In this document: positions 1-11,459 of the stretch, one piece after another | Position numbering within the stretch: position 1 is the first letter of the stretch | Layout: every line of letters starts with the position of its first letter | DNA from: Mactra quadrangularis | Lineage: Eukaryota; Mollusca; Bivalvia; Venerida; Mactridae | DNA: 64,000 nt | Direction of reading: 5' to 3' | Assembly: GCA_025267735.1 (NCBI GenBank) | Contig: CM046304.1 | Location: 4,650,001 to 4,714,000, forward strand | Program-made: the position numbers and the translations under genes | Notes under the pieces: model-generated | The model's input: only the letters and a program-made list of their open reading frames with translations | The model's database searches: none | What the model was told of the DNA's origin: nothing

Positions 1-208
1 CGTCCGTCCGTTACAAAATTTCCGTCACAGTTTTCTCAGCAACTATAACATGCAGCAGCCTAATACTTTGCATATTGCTTCATCCCATAGTCCCATGTGG
101 TGTAAAGCGATTTCATGCTCCTTGCTCATCTACTTCCTGTTTGTCGCATATTTTTAGATTTTTGCGGGGGTATCACTAGTGAGCATTAGCTCACAGATTT
201 ACTTGTTA
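1..208 (+). repeat. Interspersed repeat A, cut by window edge
   Basis: This is nearly identical to 19202-19409, with only a few differences such as TTCCGTCACAG against TTCTGTTGCAG. It runs from CGTCCGTCCG to a shared end TTTACTTGTTA. The close match suggests that the family moved recently. No coding potential was seen. Confidence 0.75.
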
Positions 209-856
209 ATTGAGTTTCGACTGTTTGGCACTTAGCCAATATTATGTACCTTTATATGATCCCCCATAACAGTTTTGAATTATTTGCGTAAAATGGACTA
301 AATGATAGAAAAACACATATTTCATAGATACAATCAACAAAGAAAATAACTACCAAAATTAGGTCAAGGAAACCCATACTCGTTAAAAACCATCAGAATT
401 CAATTGCAATATTTGGGTATATACGGGTATATCAGTTAACCATTAAGCCCCTACTAATGAGTGCTAAAGTATGTGGAGATAGGCCACTGCGTGTTGCAAA
501 CTTATTTTGTTTAATATTGATTTTACGTTGAAAACTGAAATACTTTTTGTCCTACGATTAATCTGATTTGTAAAGAACAATGTTTATAAAGAATCATTTT
601 ACATCGTACTAGTTGTTTTGAAGATCAATAAATCCATAATATTGTACTTGATCTGTCATAAAAAATCTGTAGTTTTGATTGCCATTGATGCCATATGCAA
701 CAATTTTGAATTTCTGACCCAATTTTGAAAATTTAACAACAAATCTTGTAGATTATGGAACTCATGTTGTTTGTTAACTTTTTGCTGTGTTGTTTAAAAG
801 TTTTCCTTTTCATGTTAAATGTTTTAGAGCATTAGCAGGTTTTATTATCATTTGTT
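209..856. other. Non-coding stretch, nothing recognised
   Basis: AT-rich sequence with no long open frame, tandem repeat or repeat seen elsewhere in the window. Confidence 0.5.
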
Positions 857-1137
857 AGCCGGATTTTTCAACAAAAAATTTCGGTCGGGAGGGTGGGCGA
901 GTGTCCGGTGTCGTTAACAATTGGGTTAAAGTTTTCAATTTAGCATATATCTCAGCCATTTATTATCAGATCTTCATGAAACTTCATACAATGATAACAT
1001 ATACCATGTAATGAACAGAATAAGAAAGTAACCACAACTCTACCTGGCTTTATTATGGATTATTTCCCTTTGTATTTTTTTTGCATGAAAGTTTTTAAAT
1101 CTGGCTTTAATGTGGTTTCCACATTACATTTCTTGTT
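857..1137 (+). repeat. Interspersed repeat C, copy 1
   Basis: It matches 38154-38407 in the same orientation. Shared blocks include TTCATACAATGATAACATA, CCACAACTCTACCTGGCTTT and the end CCACATTACATTTCTTGTT. Its class is unknown and no terminal inverted repeats were identified. Confidence 0.7.
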
Positions 1138-1423
1138 AAATGGTAAAGGACAGAATTAGCACATAGCCTAACTATATAAAACAAATTTTTTTCTTCATCA
1201 GTACGAATACATTTTGGCTAGTGCTTGACTGCGGACTGGTGTCTTAACTTAAGGCAATGACCGAGTTTACAAAATGTATTCACAGCTAAAAATTATCCAA
1301 CAACACGAAACCATGAAAAAGCATCATTTAATTTCCTTGTCTTTTATAATTAGCTGTTTGTAGTTAAAATGTCATGACTTAATTGAGTTTTTAGAAAGAT
1401 ACAGGACATTTGGTCTCTCAAAA

Positions 1424-1790
1424 AGGGACTTTATTCAATTATTTCCCCTTGTTTACTCTTCAAATAGGTAGGTCCAATTAGTTGGATTACTCTGATTTTA
1501 CCCTTACTTTTCAATGTCAATTTGCCAAAATTAATCTTTGATAACTTTTTTGTTAATCGTTTAATTTGTTTGAAATTCAAGCTAAGTATTTTAAAGGTAA
1601 AGAACTATCTAAATTTGATCCCTTCTGTCAATATCATTCTTCATTAACAAGAAAGATATTAGATGAATTATTTCATTATTCTTACATAAGACTTCATTGA
1701 TAAAATTCAAGGATTCCAACTGATAGGACCTTCTTTCCTATTAGATTGCTTCAGATTTTATCAGGGAAAGATAGCTGACAAAAGTCTCTA
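1424..1790 (+). repeat. Interspersed repeat D, copy 1
   Basis: One of three same-strand copies (others at 16924-17292 and 25526-25850). They share TACTCTTCAAATA, GTTGGATTACT, CTGATAGGACC and an AGGGACTTTA-like start facing an inverted TATCCCTT-like end. This fits a short DNA-transposon derivative, but the class is not established. Confidence 0.65.
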
Positions 1791-2032
1791 ATTATTTGAA
1801 TTTAATGGTTTTCTATCTAGTTATATAATATAAGAATCTTTTTTTGAAAATTCAATGTTATCTTCTTTCAATCTTCTTTATTATGAATGTTTGGGTTTAC
1901 TAAGCATTGAAAGAAATGTTTATGGCTGAATATTAAAGATTTTATCCAAATTTCATTTCATTTGCTTGTAATCTTGTTGGCTTCCTTCTTCATTGTTTAA
2001 AGTTTGTTTCAATTCTTTCTTACATTTGACCT

Positions 2033-3114
2033 CAATCTGATTAAAACCCGATCTAAAATCTTCCGCTCGCCTACTCACTAATTTAGATCTGGCCTTTTTC
2101 AAATGAGAAATTACGAAATCAAAATGTTATTAATAGTGTTTCGTTTAGATAAAAGCTACCCATTAATTAGTTGACAGAAAGGTCCCTAATGACCCTCCAT
2201 TGAGATAGTAGAGATCCTGTACGACAATGCTCTACAGGATATCAGTTTATGATCTCGATGTGACCCTCTATTGAGAGAGTAGAGATCCTGTACGACAATG
2301 CTCTACAGGATATCGGTTTATGATCTTGATGTGACCCTCTATTGAGAGAGTAGAGATCCTGTACGTCACAATGCTCTACAGGATATCAGTTTATGATCTC
2401 GATGTGACCCTCTATTGAGAGAGTAGAGATCCTGTACGACAATGCTCTACAGGATATCAGTTTATGATCTCGATGTGACCCTCTATTGAGAGAGTAGAGA
2501 TCCTGTACGTCACAATGCTCTACAGGATATCAGTTTATGATCTCGATGTGACCCTCTATTGTGAGAGTAGAGATCCTGTACGACAATGCTCTACAGGATA
2601 TCAGTTTATGATCTCGATGTGACCCTCTATTTAAAGAGTAGAGATCTTGTACGACAATGCTCTACAGGATATCAGTTTATGATCTCGATGTGACCCTCTA
2701 TTGAGAGAGTAGAGATCTTGTACGACAATGCTCTACAGGATATCAGTTTATGATCTCGATGTGACCCTCTATTGAGAGAGTAGAGATCTTGTACGACAAT
2801 GCTCTACAGGATATCAGTTTATGATCTCGATGTGACCCTCTATTGAGAGAGTAGAGATCTTGTACGACAATGCTCTACAGGATATCGGTTTATGATCTTG
2901 ATGTGACCCTCTATTGAGAGAGTAGAGATCTTGTACGACAATGCTCTACAGGATATCAGTTTATGATCTCGATGTGACCCTCTATTGAGAGAGTAGAGAT
3001 CTTGTACCACAATGCTCTACAGGATATCAGTTTATGATCTCGATGTGACCCTCTATTGAGAGAGTAGAGATCTTGTACCACAATGCTCTACAGTATGTCA
3101 GTTTACTGAGATTG
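2033..3114 (+). mobile_element. CAATCT-family TIR element with internal tandem array
   Basis: The element begins CAATCTGATTAAAACCCGAT and ends CAGTTTACTGAGATTG, so the ends form an imperfect inverted repeat CAATCT/AGATTG. It is flanked by 9-bp direct repeats, ATTTGACCT (2024-2032) and ATTTTACCT (3115-3123), differing at one base. The left part matches 11883-12210 and 26040-26434. The right part is a roughly 71-bp segment present once in those copies but about 13 times here. No transposase frame was seen, so it is non-autonomous. The 9-bp duplication fits Mutator-like elements, but the superfamily is an inference. Confidence 0.85.
2190..3106 (+). repeat. 71-bp tandem array (about 13 units) inside the element
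   Basis: Complete units start at 2251, 2322, 2395, 2466, 2539, 2610, 2681, 2752, 2823, 2894 and 2965, with degenerate units at each end. The period is 71 bp; the second and fourth complete units are 73 bp and share the variant ACGTCACA. Each unit holds a stem ATCCTGTA/TACAGGAT with an 11-nt loop. Early units read ATCCTGT and later ones ATCTTGT, so the array grew in blocks. Confidence 0.92.
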
Positions 3115-4553
3115 ATTTTACCTTGAATATTAGATGTAAATTAGATTTCTATGAACTTGCTGTTTTCTTTGCTGGTTTTGAATTCATTTGAAATCTCTGA
3201 TTGTATTGTACATGTTTGATGAAAATTTCGTGTCACATTTGTAATTTAGTGTTGAGCAGGGCTCGATATTAATTTTTTTAAAGGAAGTTGCCCGCTTAAC
3301 TGGACAACCTGCTTTATATTTTACCAGCCCAAATAAAATGATTTTTTGGAGGTTAAACAAGTTTTCTGAACACAAATGTAAGAAAACACACAATGAATGT
3401 TCATTAGTTGTTCTGTATATCATAATTTTATAAATGTTTAAAGCAAAATGTCTTTTAAAATGATAAAAATATTTCATCTTCATCAATAATATTTTCTAAT
3501 CGCCGAGATCAAATAGTGATTACGCGATGTAGAATTGGTCATACCAGATTAACACATTCATACCTTCTCAAACGAGAGGAAGCACCTAAATGTATACCAT
3601 ATGACAAGCATTTCAATGTCAAACACGTTCTCATTGATTGTCAGGATCTCAGAAACATCTGTGATACACATAAATGTATATATAATAAAATATAGAGCTT
3701 AAAATCAATAATATAGATAGAATTAATAGTATCATTAATTGTTTTCGGCGAGATATGACCTTTCTGTGTTGGTGCACCTTGAAACCAAAACAAACAAACA
3801 AATATTTATCAATATGTAATTGTATATCTTATGTATGCAGCCAAGTTTTTGTGAAGGACTTGTTTCATTTATTTGATGTTTACTTCCTGCTTAATGTATA
3901 GTTCTGTCCAAAAGTCCTATGACGTACTCCTAGGATAAAAAACTCCTGCGCATAGGAGCAGGAGCCGCAGGGGCCTCGGCCGCGACCCCAGTATTCTGGC
4001 AAGCAGCGGCAATAGGGCCGCAAGTTAATTTTTCATGACTCATATTGAACATCTCGAGGTCTCATGATTATACAAAGATTTGTTTTAAACAGGGGGTACT
4101 GAAAGTGCAGGAAATCGAGTTTCAGAGGCTTGTGTTCAGAAATAGTTCAACCGGTGGGAGGGGTTTCACCTCACGTATCCACCACATCTGCGGCCCCAAT
4201 ATTCAGACCCTTCCTACATGCCTGTGTTTACAATTGGAAAAAATAACAATTAGCCAACTGAGATTAGCATTTATTTTCACTTTTATTAAAAGATGGCAGG
4301 ACCCTTTTTAGGGGGGGGGGGAAATAGAGACACAAATCAATTAGGGAAATGGGGAAGGCTTTTTCCGTACATTTTCAATACTATTATAATAATAGTACTA
4401 GTAATAATAATAATAAAAAAATAGTGATAATAATTATGATAATAATAATAATTACTTTATTTATTAAGGACAGAGGACTTTTGCTTCTGGGAAAGGGAAA
4501 AAGACAATTTGTGGGGAGGAGAGTGGGGCCCAGTTTTAGCCTGAAAAAAGAAA
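3115..4553. other. Non-coding stretch with a hAT-like end
   Basis: At 3257 there is CAGGGCTCGATATTAA, like the termini of the element at 40573-41026, but no matching right end was found. A short GC-rich patch (about 3950-4020) is unlike the AT-rich surroundings. Open frames at 3184-3486 (-) and 4045-4311 (+) lack protein-like composition and I do not call them. Confidence 0.4.
4381..4454 (+). repeat. AAT/TAA microsatellite
   Basis: Interrupted runs of AAT trinucleotides. The short open frame across them is a by-product. Confidence 0.8.
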
Positions 4554-4561
4554 CCTGAAGC

Positions 4562-5165
4562 TAGAGCTGGGTACCGCGATTAAAGAACGTACTGTGGTAT
4601 ACCACAGTATTTATAAGATACCTCGGTAAATACCACGGTATACCTCAAACTTAACCAATGCGTTGTCTAGCTATATATTGGTTAATGAAAATTACAATAA
4701 ATTGCTTAGAGGTCAAACTGGGTTCAAAGTTAAGCATTAAAACACAGTGCAGTCAATTACTATGAAATATCCCAAAATACTCCTAACAAACTCTTGTATA
4801 TGTTTTAATTCAATAACAATATCCTTTGCTAACTGAGTCTATGAAAATTTCGTCTACATGAAACTTAAGTGTCGAGTATAGGATGATGATAAAAGGCCTA
4901 CCATGGGTGAAAAATGAAAAAAAACCACCTGAAAATCTAGTTTCAAGGTACTGAAAAAGACAGATTTTTTTATATAAATCACATTAAGTAACTTATTATC
5001 AAAATACTGACATCAATATTTATACTGAAAAAATTCACTCATGTAGAACAAAAACTAAAAGGATTATTCTTATAAAATACCACGGTATTCCTGATATACC
5101 ACGGTATCATACCGCAGGATTATTTACTGCGGTAACCAGTATACCGCGGTAACCGCGAAGCTCTA
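4562..5165. mobile_element. hAT-type non-autonomous element
   Basis: Ends are TAGAGCTGGGTACCGCG and, inverted, TAGAGCTTCGCGGTTACCGC. They are flanked by a perfect 8-bp target duplication CCTGAAGC (4554-4561 and 5166-5173), the length expected for hAT. Subterminal regions carry several inverted TACCACGGTAT-like motifs. No transposase frame is present in the 604 bp. Confidence 0.88.
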
Positions 5166-5600
5166 CCTGAAGCAAGTTTCGAAATCTTCAAATATTTTGT
5201 CATATTATTCAAACTACAGTTTTTTTAAATGAAAAAGCTCTAATTACGTGTACTGCACAATAATAACATGTGGTAGATCTTATCGTGATCAGTTATTCTC
5301 TAAAACTTAAAGTTATCGACAAAGAACCTTTTTAGGGCATTGTATATCTTTTTTCTATAGATAATAAACAAATACTTAAATGTAACTAACAGATCAGATT
5401 TCTTTTACGTCAATTTATGACTCATATTATATTTTTTATTATGCTCTAACTTTGTAAACATTTGTTTTGAAAAGATGTCATTTACTGTGCTCTAGATTTG
5501 AAGTTGAAATATCATATTCCAAAATGTATAAATATTTACCAAAAAATGAGGCCTAACATGCAAAGACTGAACATATTACCTTACTACCTTTTTGTACCAT

Positions 5601-5997
5601 TTTTAGCTCGACTTTACAAAGTAAATGGAGAGCTCTCCTACTCGCCCTAGCGTCGACGTCCACATTTCTGATTAAAGTTTTTGTGCAGTAAAATATTTTT
5701 TACTCTAACTTTTTTATTTCTTGAGGTATCAACTTCAAACTTTAAATATATGGTCTTTATTATCAACCACATCTCATGTGACAAGGGTCATAACTCTAAA
5801 TACATTTTTTTCAGAATTATCCCCCCTTGAACTTAGAGTTTTCTTTAAAAAAATGCTTGTTTTTACTGCAACTGTTTTATTTCTTTAAGTATTGACTTCA
5901 AACTTTAAATATACAAAAATATACTTATTATCAACCATATCTCATGTGACAAATACTTACTTAGTCGAGCATGTTGTCTCCTCTGACAGCTCTTGTT
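5601..5997 (+). repeat. Interspersed repeat B, copy 1
   Basis: Same-strand copy of 14351-14824. Both start TTTTAGCTCGACTTTAC, contain GGAGAGCTCTCCTACTCG, and end with GTCGAGCATG, TGTCTCCT and GACAGCTCTTGTT. The start and end are partly inverted to each other (AGCTCGAC/GTCGAGC). The open frame at 5892-6143 lies partly in this repeat and is not called. Confidence 0.72.
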
Positions 5998-6441
5998 CTT
6001 CACTTAATGACCCGTTTTTTCTAGCAATGAGGGGCTCTCCACCCCCTTCAATCCCCAACAACAGAGGGGACCCTCCTGAGACATTTTTGATGGGAGAGGT
6101 GCTGGAAAAGGGTCATTGTTTTAGCCCATCTTTCATTAAGTGAAATTCGCTAAATTCAGTTAAAAAGACTAATATCAAAAGTCCTGTGGTGGCCATTTTG
6201 AAAGGGGGAGTGTCCATATACATTAAAGAATGGGATTGACCATTTACGATGAATATTTCATCATAAATTAGTTTAAGATTTTGTCATTCAAACATCACAT
6301 GGTCAATGGTGTACTCTAATAATTGAAGATCATTCATTAATCTTTCAACTTATACTTTTACTTTAAACTCTTTAACTACTTTGATCTTATCAGTTTATCA
6401 ATTGAGATGTTTTAAAGTATTTACTTCTCTTTGAATCTCGG

Positions 6442-6512
6442 TGGGTCGGTACAAAACTAGTCTACTTTCTTTTTGTATTTACATGAAGTTAGACTACTTT
6501 TGCGCCGACCCA
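6442..6512. repeat. Small foldback, 22-bp arms
   Basis: The arms 6442-6463 and 6491-6512 (TGGGTCGG..CAAAA.TAGTCT) pair with three mismatches around a 27-nt loop. It could be a MITE remnant or only a hairpin. No target duplication was seen. Confidence 0.6.
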
Positions 6513-6673
6513 TCAATATCCTTGATTTGACCTTCTGATCACGATATGACCTTTAAAATATAAGGCCAATAAATTTTAGTGAAATCTTTCATCTTTCTGA
6601 TGTACAAATGTATACATGTGGGATGAAATTTGTAAAGATAAGGGTCACTATAATGACAATATGAAAAGGGAGG

Positions 6674-6743
6674 CAATCTGATTAAAACCGATCTAAAATT
6701 TTCTGCTCACCTACTCGCTAATTTAGATCTGGCCTTTTTCAAA
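6674..6743 (+). mobile_element. CAATCT-family left-end fragment
   Basis: Only the first 70 bp of the family is present (CAATCTGATTAAAACCGATC to GGCCTTTTTCAAA). It is flanked by an 11-bp direct repeat GAAAAGGGAGG at 6663-6673 and 6744-6754. It contains the inverted pair GATCTAAA/TTTAGATC. It may be an insertion of a minimal derivative or an internal deletion. Confidence 0.65.
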
Positions 6744-7061
6744 GAAAAGGGAGGGGGCCCCATTAGTAGCATTAGTAAACATTATTAGGAACAGCAACAC
6801 TAAAAATATACCACACAGCCAAAAGGGAAAAATGGACATGCTTTACAATTATAGTTTTGTTATAAAAAAGAAGCCACAAATTACACAAAAAAATCTTTGG
6901 GGTTTCTGTCCTAGAACAGACAGCAAAATGCATTACCTCTGGGGGTTTAGACGATGTTCTAGGGTTCACCAACCTTTCACTTGTACTTTTGATCTTTGAT
7001 CATTGGCTTTACTTTTGTGCTCTAGCAGGGCTCACTCTGGTTTTTTTAAAACATAAAGTGT

Positions 7062-7348
7062 TCTCTAAGAAGTCTACTGATCTGGGGGGTCGTAGGTTCG
7101 ATTCCCAGGCAGGGCATACTTTCATGGAGCTTGGTCATGAAATAATTTCTTCTGCCATGTGCCCTCCTACTATTGATTCTAATTCATGTAGGGCAGAAGT
7201 CAGTCACTGACAGAAGTATGGGCCTAGCAGTTGGTTTACAGCTTAATCCAGATTTACCTTTTCCAGGAACAGTAAGTAGGTGGACTGACCGCCATTATAT
7301 GACCTATACAATGTGTTGCTACGGTGTAAAACCCAACAAAAACAAAAT
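7062..7348 (+). mobile_element. SINE family 2
   Basis: A tRNA-like B box (GGTTCGATTCCC) follows a poor A-box region. The body has GAGCTTGGTCATGAAATAAT, CATGTAGGGCAG and CAGTCACTGACAGAAGTAT, and the tail has ATGACCTATACAATGTGTTG. The same body recurs at 42873-43174, 29586-29884 (-), 17597-17865, 14826-15068 and 59241-59432. It is a retrotransposed SINE, not a tRNA gene. Confidence 0.8.
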
Positions 7349-8208
7349 AGTTATTCTCTGATCTCTATCTATTATCTTGGGTTCCTTTTGTCTTGAATTT
7401 GATTCGTCGAGAAATTAGCAGACTTAAATTTGATTGGTAGAATGATTAGCAGACGACACTAACAATACCTGATTATCAGGATGATAGAACCTTTATTAAA
7501 TTAACTGTATCTACGACATAGGTCACGGCCTTTAAACTTTTTCAACAAGGAAGTGATGATTAAGTCTTAATCATAAGAATATTTGTGATGTTATTTTAAT
7601 ATGTTAGTTTATGGCTTATAGGGTTCACAAGATCTATGTAAGATTATTTACTGAATTATATGAATGGGGTCACACTGTACGCTCATATCATTCAAGATCT
7701 CTTCCGTTTGTCTTCTACGAAAAATACACGTCATTATATTTAAGAAGAAACTTATCGTGATATTAACTATTCTGTATACTTTGACGGTTTTTAAGTGTTT
7801 ATTTACCGGTGTACCATTGAATTGTACTTGTTTACTGATTTTAAATGGCTCATTGAAATTGCGCAATGACGTACATGTACTTTATTTGTGATATTGCATT
7901 TAAAGTTGTTGTTTTTTTAAACTTTATTCAAAGATTTTAAGTATTACACTCAACTATAATGATAAATAATATAAGAAAAAAGTTTGCATGTTTATGGCAC
8001 ATTGCCAAAAAAATCAAATTAAAAAAAAAATCAATTGCTTTATGAAGTGTTTTCTTTTTTTCTTTCTTGAAAGGACTCTTATTTTCACTATTAAATGAGT
8101 ATTCATGACTGTATTCATTTTAAGCCATTATATGAAAATATATTTATTTATAACAGACATTAAAAGCTGTCTTACACTCATGTACTTATCAAAATATATC
8201 ATGCACTT
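7349..8208. other. Non-coding stretch, nothing recognised
   Basis: AT-rich sequence. Overlapping short frames on both strands at 7648-7891 have no recognisable protein features. Confidence 0.45.
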
Positions 8209-8582
8209 CAGGGGCGGATCCAGGATTTTTTTCTAGGGGGGTCCAATCTTTTTCTAAGGGGGGGGGGGGGTTCCAAACTTTTGAACCTCAACCACATTAT
8301 ACACACAAAAACACTATTAATCACATTTTGATTTTGTAATTTCTATTTTTAGACCAAGTTTTGCCTGCTAATTTAACAGCGGTATTATTCAGTCTGTGAT
8401 TGGGCGGCTCATTTCAAATTGCGTGACGTAGAGGATGTAAACAAGTTACGTATCATAACAATTTCGTCAGGAATATTATAATGAGAAAAGGTCGCCTGAA
8501 CGTGACCTTCGTTTGAAAAGGGCCAGATCTAAATTAGCGTGAATGTATGCGGAAAATTTTAGATCGGGTTTTAATTAGATTG
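8209..8582 (-). mobile_element. hAT-like end fused to an inverted CAATCT-family fragment
   Basis: From 8209 to about 8306 lies CAGGGGCGGATCCAGGA followed by CTAGGGGGG blocks, as in 26704-26991 and 38726-39010. From about 8309 to 8582 lies a - strand CAATCT-family copy that ends AGATTG on the + strand and lacks its other terminus. The join suggests that one element cut into the other or that a deletion joined them. Confidence 0.65.
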
Positions 8583-8796
8583 CATGGGTCCCTTTATAAA
8601 AGCACAGGTTTCAGAATTATGTCTACCAAATTTATTTTAGAGCTTAGTTATGGTACGGTTGTTTAGAGAAAGTTCTTTGCAAGCTGTTTTTAAACATGTT
8701 GTGATACAACTATTGTTATAGGTTTTGACAACAAAATTCTACTTTCAGTTTCTGTCTACTTTCACTTTGAAATGCAATAAATAACATTACAATATT

Positions 8797-9095
8797 TATA
8801 GTGCGTACAAAATAATAAAATGTGTTTGGGTAAACATTAAAAATGAGACAATCCATTTCAGGGGTAGGCAGTATTAAAAGTAAAATTTGTGTAATTCATT
8901 TAAACAAAATTAGCATGACAGATAAACCACCACCATTTGGTAAATCATGCTTGTAATGGTAGAACACTTTTTCATGACACCAACAACTAAGACATCACAA
9001 ATGTTTATGTTATTGTCATCCTGAGCATCCCTCGTCGTGGATTAGTTCATTATATTGTTATTATAAACAGTGATGTGTTGTTTGTTCGAACTATA
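8797..9095 (-). mobile_element. TIR element G, copy 1
   Basis: It starts TATAGTGCGTACAAAA and ends with a degenerate GTTCGAACTATA. The interior matches 11136-11445 in the opposite orientation (GGGGTAGGCAGTA, CATGCTTGT, CATCCTGAGCATCCCTCGTCG). Its TA-rich ends fit a Tc1/mariner-like derivative. Confidence 0.75.
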
Positions 9096-9114
9096 GATGA
9101 AAACCCCAAGTCTG

Positions 9115-9378
9115 TGGCATAGGATTTCAAATCCATTGTTCTGATAGGAGGGTTAGTTTCAAACCAACCCATGCTGGTTATATCCTTCCATGAACATTCA
9201 TCCATTATGTTTATTTTTTCCCATATATATAGCATATCGAGAAATTGCCAGCCTTGTGGAAGGGTATGAGAGTACTTGTGATAGAAACGAGGCAAGGAAA
9301 GCTAGGTTAGGTGAGCTAGCTGTCGTAAAAATGACCATATATGTAGTTTGTGTAAAGACAAAGCGATCAAATCCATGA
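9115..9378 (+). mobile_element. Degenerate SINE family 1
   Basis: Related to 10847-11134: ATATCCTTCCATGAACATTC, GCCAGCCTTGTGGAAGGGTA and GCAAGGAAAGCTAGGTTAG. The tRNA-like head is decayed. Confidence 0.6.
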
Positions 9379-9383
9379 AAAAC

Positions 9384-9665
9384 TTATTTATTTATTGGAG
9401 TTAACGCCATGTCAACACAATTTAGGTAATTTTACAGCGTCCAGCGCACCTAAACTAGCTTTCCTGGACCATTGTCTATACTGGCAACCAGTGCTCACCT
9501 ATCCTTCCACAAGACCGTAAAGTTCTCCATATTATCTAATCAATGATGGAAAATCGACAATGTTCATGGAAGGGTATAACCTCCCCGGATGGGATTTGAA
9601 CCCGCACCCCCCCTCGGGCATGAGATTCCAAATCCCAGCGTGCTACCAACTGCGCTATCGACCCG
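9384..9665 (-). mobile_element. SINE family 1
   Basis: On the - strand this reads a tRNA-like head (CGGGTCGATAGCGCAGTTGG, then the B-box region GGTTCAAATCCC), a body, and a tail ending TAAATAAATAA. The poly-TAAA-type end lies at 9384 on the + strand. The head resembles a tRNA but is joined to a body shared by about ten copies, so it is a SINE. Confidence 0.85.
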
Positions 9666-9690
9666 AGTTCCCATGAAAAAAAATTATATA

Positions 9691-9785
9691 TGAATAGTGA
9701 AACCCGGGCAATTTTGATGAAGTGAGGGTTTTTTTTTTCATGAAAAACTCTCCCTTCATCAAAATTGCCCGACTTTCACTATTCA
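9691..9785. mobile_element. Foldback element
   Basis: Arms of about 38 bp starting TGAATAGTGAAA and containing CGGGCAATTTTGATGAAG pair around a short T-rich centre. It is probably a small MITE. No clear target duplication was seen. Confidence 0.7.
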
Positions 9786-10471
9786 TTATTTAATATCACA
9801 ACATTCTTGTTATCTGGATAGGATGATAAAGGAACAAACATTTCCTAAAATATATTTTAATTAAATGATAATGAACACATTTTCTTCACCTTGTTTTTAT
9901 CAGCCATTTTTTCATTATCTCCCACCAAATGTTGCCATACAGATTTTAATTAAATGATAAGAGATATGTTAGTATGGTATTGTTGTATTCAGCTGTATTC
10001 AGAGATTAAGGAAGTGATTTCAACTGTCTGTAGAATTAAGGTCAATCTCTGTAAACATATATCTTATAGACAGCCATAATATGATTTTACAACATTGCGT
10101 AAGAGGTGTTATGGGGAGGGGGACATTATAATTTATGACCTTTCTTGCAATTTTGTACTTTCTGTTTTTTGGGTATAAAAGCTATTTAGCTGATAGATTG
10201 TGTTATTCATGGACTGTAGTTGTGACTTTAAGATTCAGTTTAAATCAGATTGGTAGAAGGCTTAGAGTTAAAAATTCACTTTATCGAAAATACACCTTGT
10301 ATGGAATACAAATTAGTGGGTTTTTTTTCATCTAAGCGCAGGCGGTACAGACAAAGTTTATTACCGGGTATGCATCATCACTGAAAAGCATGAAATACAG
10401 ATTAAATAATATTTTCGCATATTTTGATTGTGACAGTAAAAGTTTGTTTGTACCACAGGGGAAAACCCAAA
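9786..10471. other. Non-coding stretch
   Basis: ATTTTAATTAAATGATAA occurs twice (near 9860 and 9940) as a short direct repeat. The hydrophobic frame at 10135-10335 does not splice in phase onto the receptor exon at 12519. Confidence 0.4.
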
Positions 10472-10574
10472 TACAGTTAAATCTCGATTATAAGAATTCG
10501 TAGGGACTGAAAAATTATTCGATTACCCATATTTGATAGATCCCATTTTGGATAATCGAGATTCAAACTGTGTA
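10472..10574. mobile_element. Mariner-like mini element
   Basis: Ends are TACAGTTAAATCTCGATTAT and, inverted, a TACACAGTTTGAATCTCGATTAT-like sequence. About 103 bp, bounded by TA. The CAGT-start termini and TA boundaries fit Tc1/mariner. Confidence 0.7.
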
Positions 10575-10846
10575 TGAATTCCAGACCTGGTCTATTGATA
10601 TAGGACCATCAAGAACCCTTACGTTTCACTGTTACAGAAGCATAGACATTGTTCCAAAATGTCTATGTTTATACATTAGCCTGACAGTTTGTTTATCAAT
10701 TCTTATAATTTATTTTATATTATGTTTATTCAACCATCATCGTCTATTTATAAATGAGTTGGATTGCCACATGAATGAAAGGTTATCTCCTGTGGTTATT
10801 AAAATAAATTATATAATTACATTATGTATCAGATACATGTTATAAT

Positions 10847-11134
10847 CCGGGTCGATAGCGCAGTTGGTAGCGCGCCGGGATTTGGAATTTGGTGCCCGAG
10901 GGGGTGCGGGTTCGAATCCTGCCCGGGGAGGTTATACCCTTCCATGAAAATTCGACAATAAATGTCGATTTTCCTCCATTGATTAGATAATATGGAGAAG
11001 TTTCCTGCCTTGTGGAAGGGTAGGTGAGTACTGGTTATAGACAATGGTCCAGGAAAGCTAGGTAACAGGTGGCTGGACGCCGTAAAATGGCTTAAATTGT
11101 GTTGACAAGGCATTAACTCCAATAAATAAATAAG
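10847..11134 (+). mobile_element. SINE family 1 (best-preserved head)
   Basis: The A-box-like TAGCGCAGTTGGTAGCGCG and B box GGTTCGAATCC give an internal polymerase III promoter. Body motifs are TTATACCCTTCCATGAAAAT, TGTGGAAGGGTAGGTGAGTA and GGTCCAGGAAAGCTAGG. The tail is GTGTTGACAAGGCATTAACT then AATAAATAAATAA. Acceptor-stem pairing is imperfect, so it is not called a tRNA gene. Confidence 0.87.
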
Positions 11135-11135
11135 A

Positions 11136-11445
11136 TATAGTGCGTACAAAAAAAACAACACTGTTTATAATAACAATACAGTGAACTAACCCTCGACGAG
11201 GGATGCCCAGGATGACTTTAAAATAAACAATTGTGATATGTATTACAAGTGTCTTAGTTGTTGGTGTAATGGAAAGCATTCTATCATAACAAGCATGATT
11301 TACCAAGTGGTGGTGGTTTATCAACCATGCTAATTTTGTTAAAATGAATTGCACAAAATTTTTTTTCATTACTGCCTACCCCTGAAATGAATTGTCTCAT
11401 TTTAAATGTTTACCAAAACACGTTTAGTTTTTTGTACGCACTATA
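11136..11445 (+). mobile_element. TIR element G, copy 2
   Basis: Perfect ends: TATAGTGCGTACAAAAAA faces TTTTTTGTACGCACTATA. The interior matches 8797-9095 (inverted) and 55215-55519. The 310-bp element abuts the SINE at 10847-11134. No transposase is encoded; open frames across it are incidental. Confidence 0.87.
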
Positions 11446-11459
11446 TAAATGTCTGTTAA

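Noticed and set aside
2190..3106. CRISPR array
   Set aside because: There are no unique spacers, the whole 71-bp unit repeats, it is inside a TIR element, and the genome is eukaryotic.
10135..10335. Hydrophobic frame as the missing signal-peptide exon
   Set aside because: The only nearby GT would leave two bases of a codon, but the exon at 12519 needs one. No good donor was found.
10847..10930. Functional tRNA gene
   Set aside because: A and B boxes are present, but the acceptor arms pair poorly and the sequence continues into a SINE body repeated many times.
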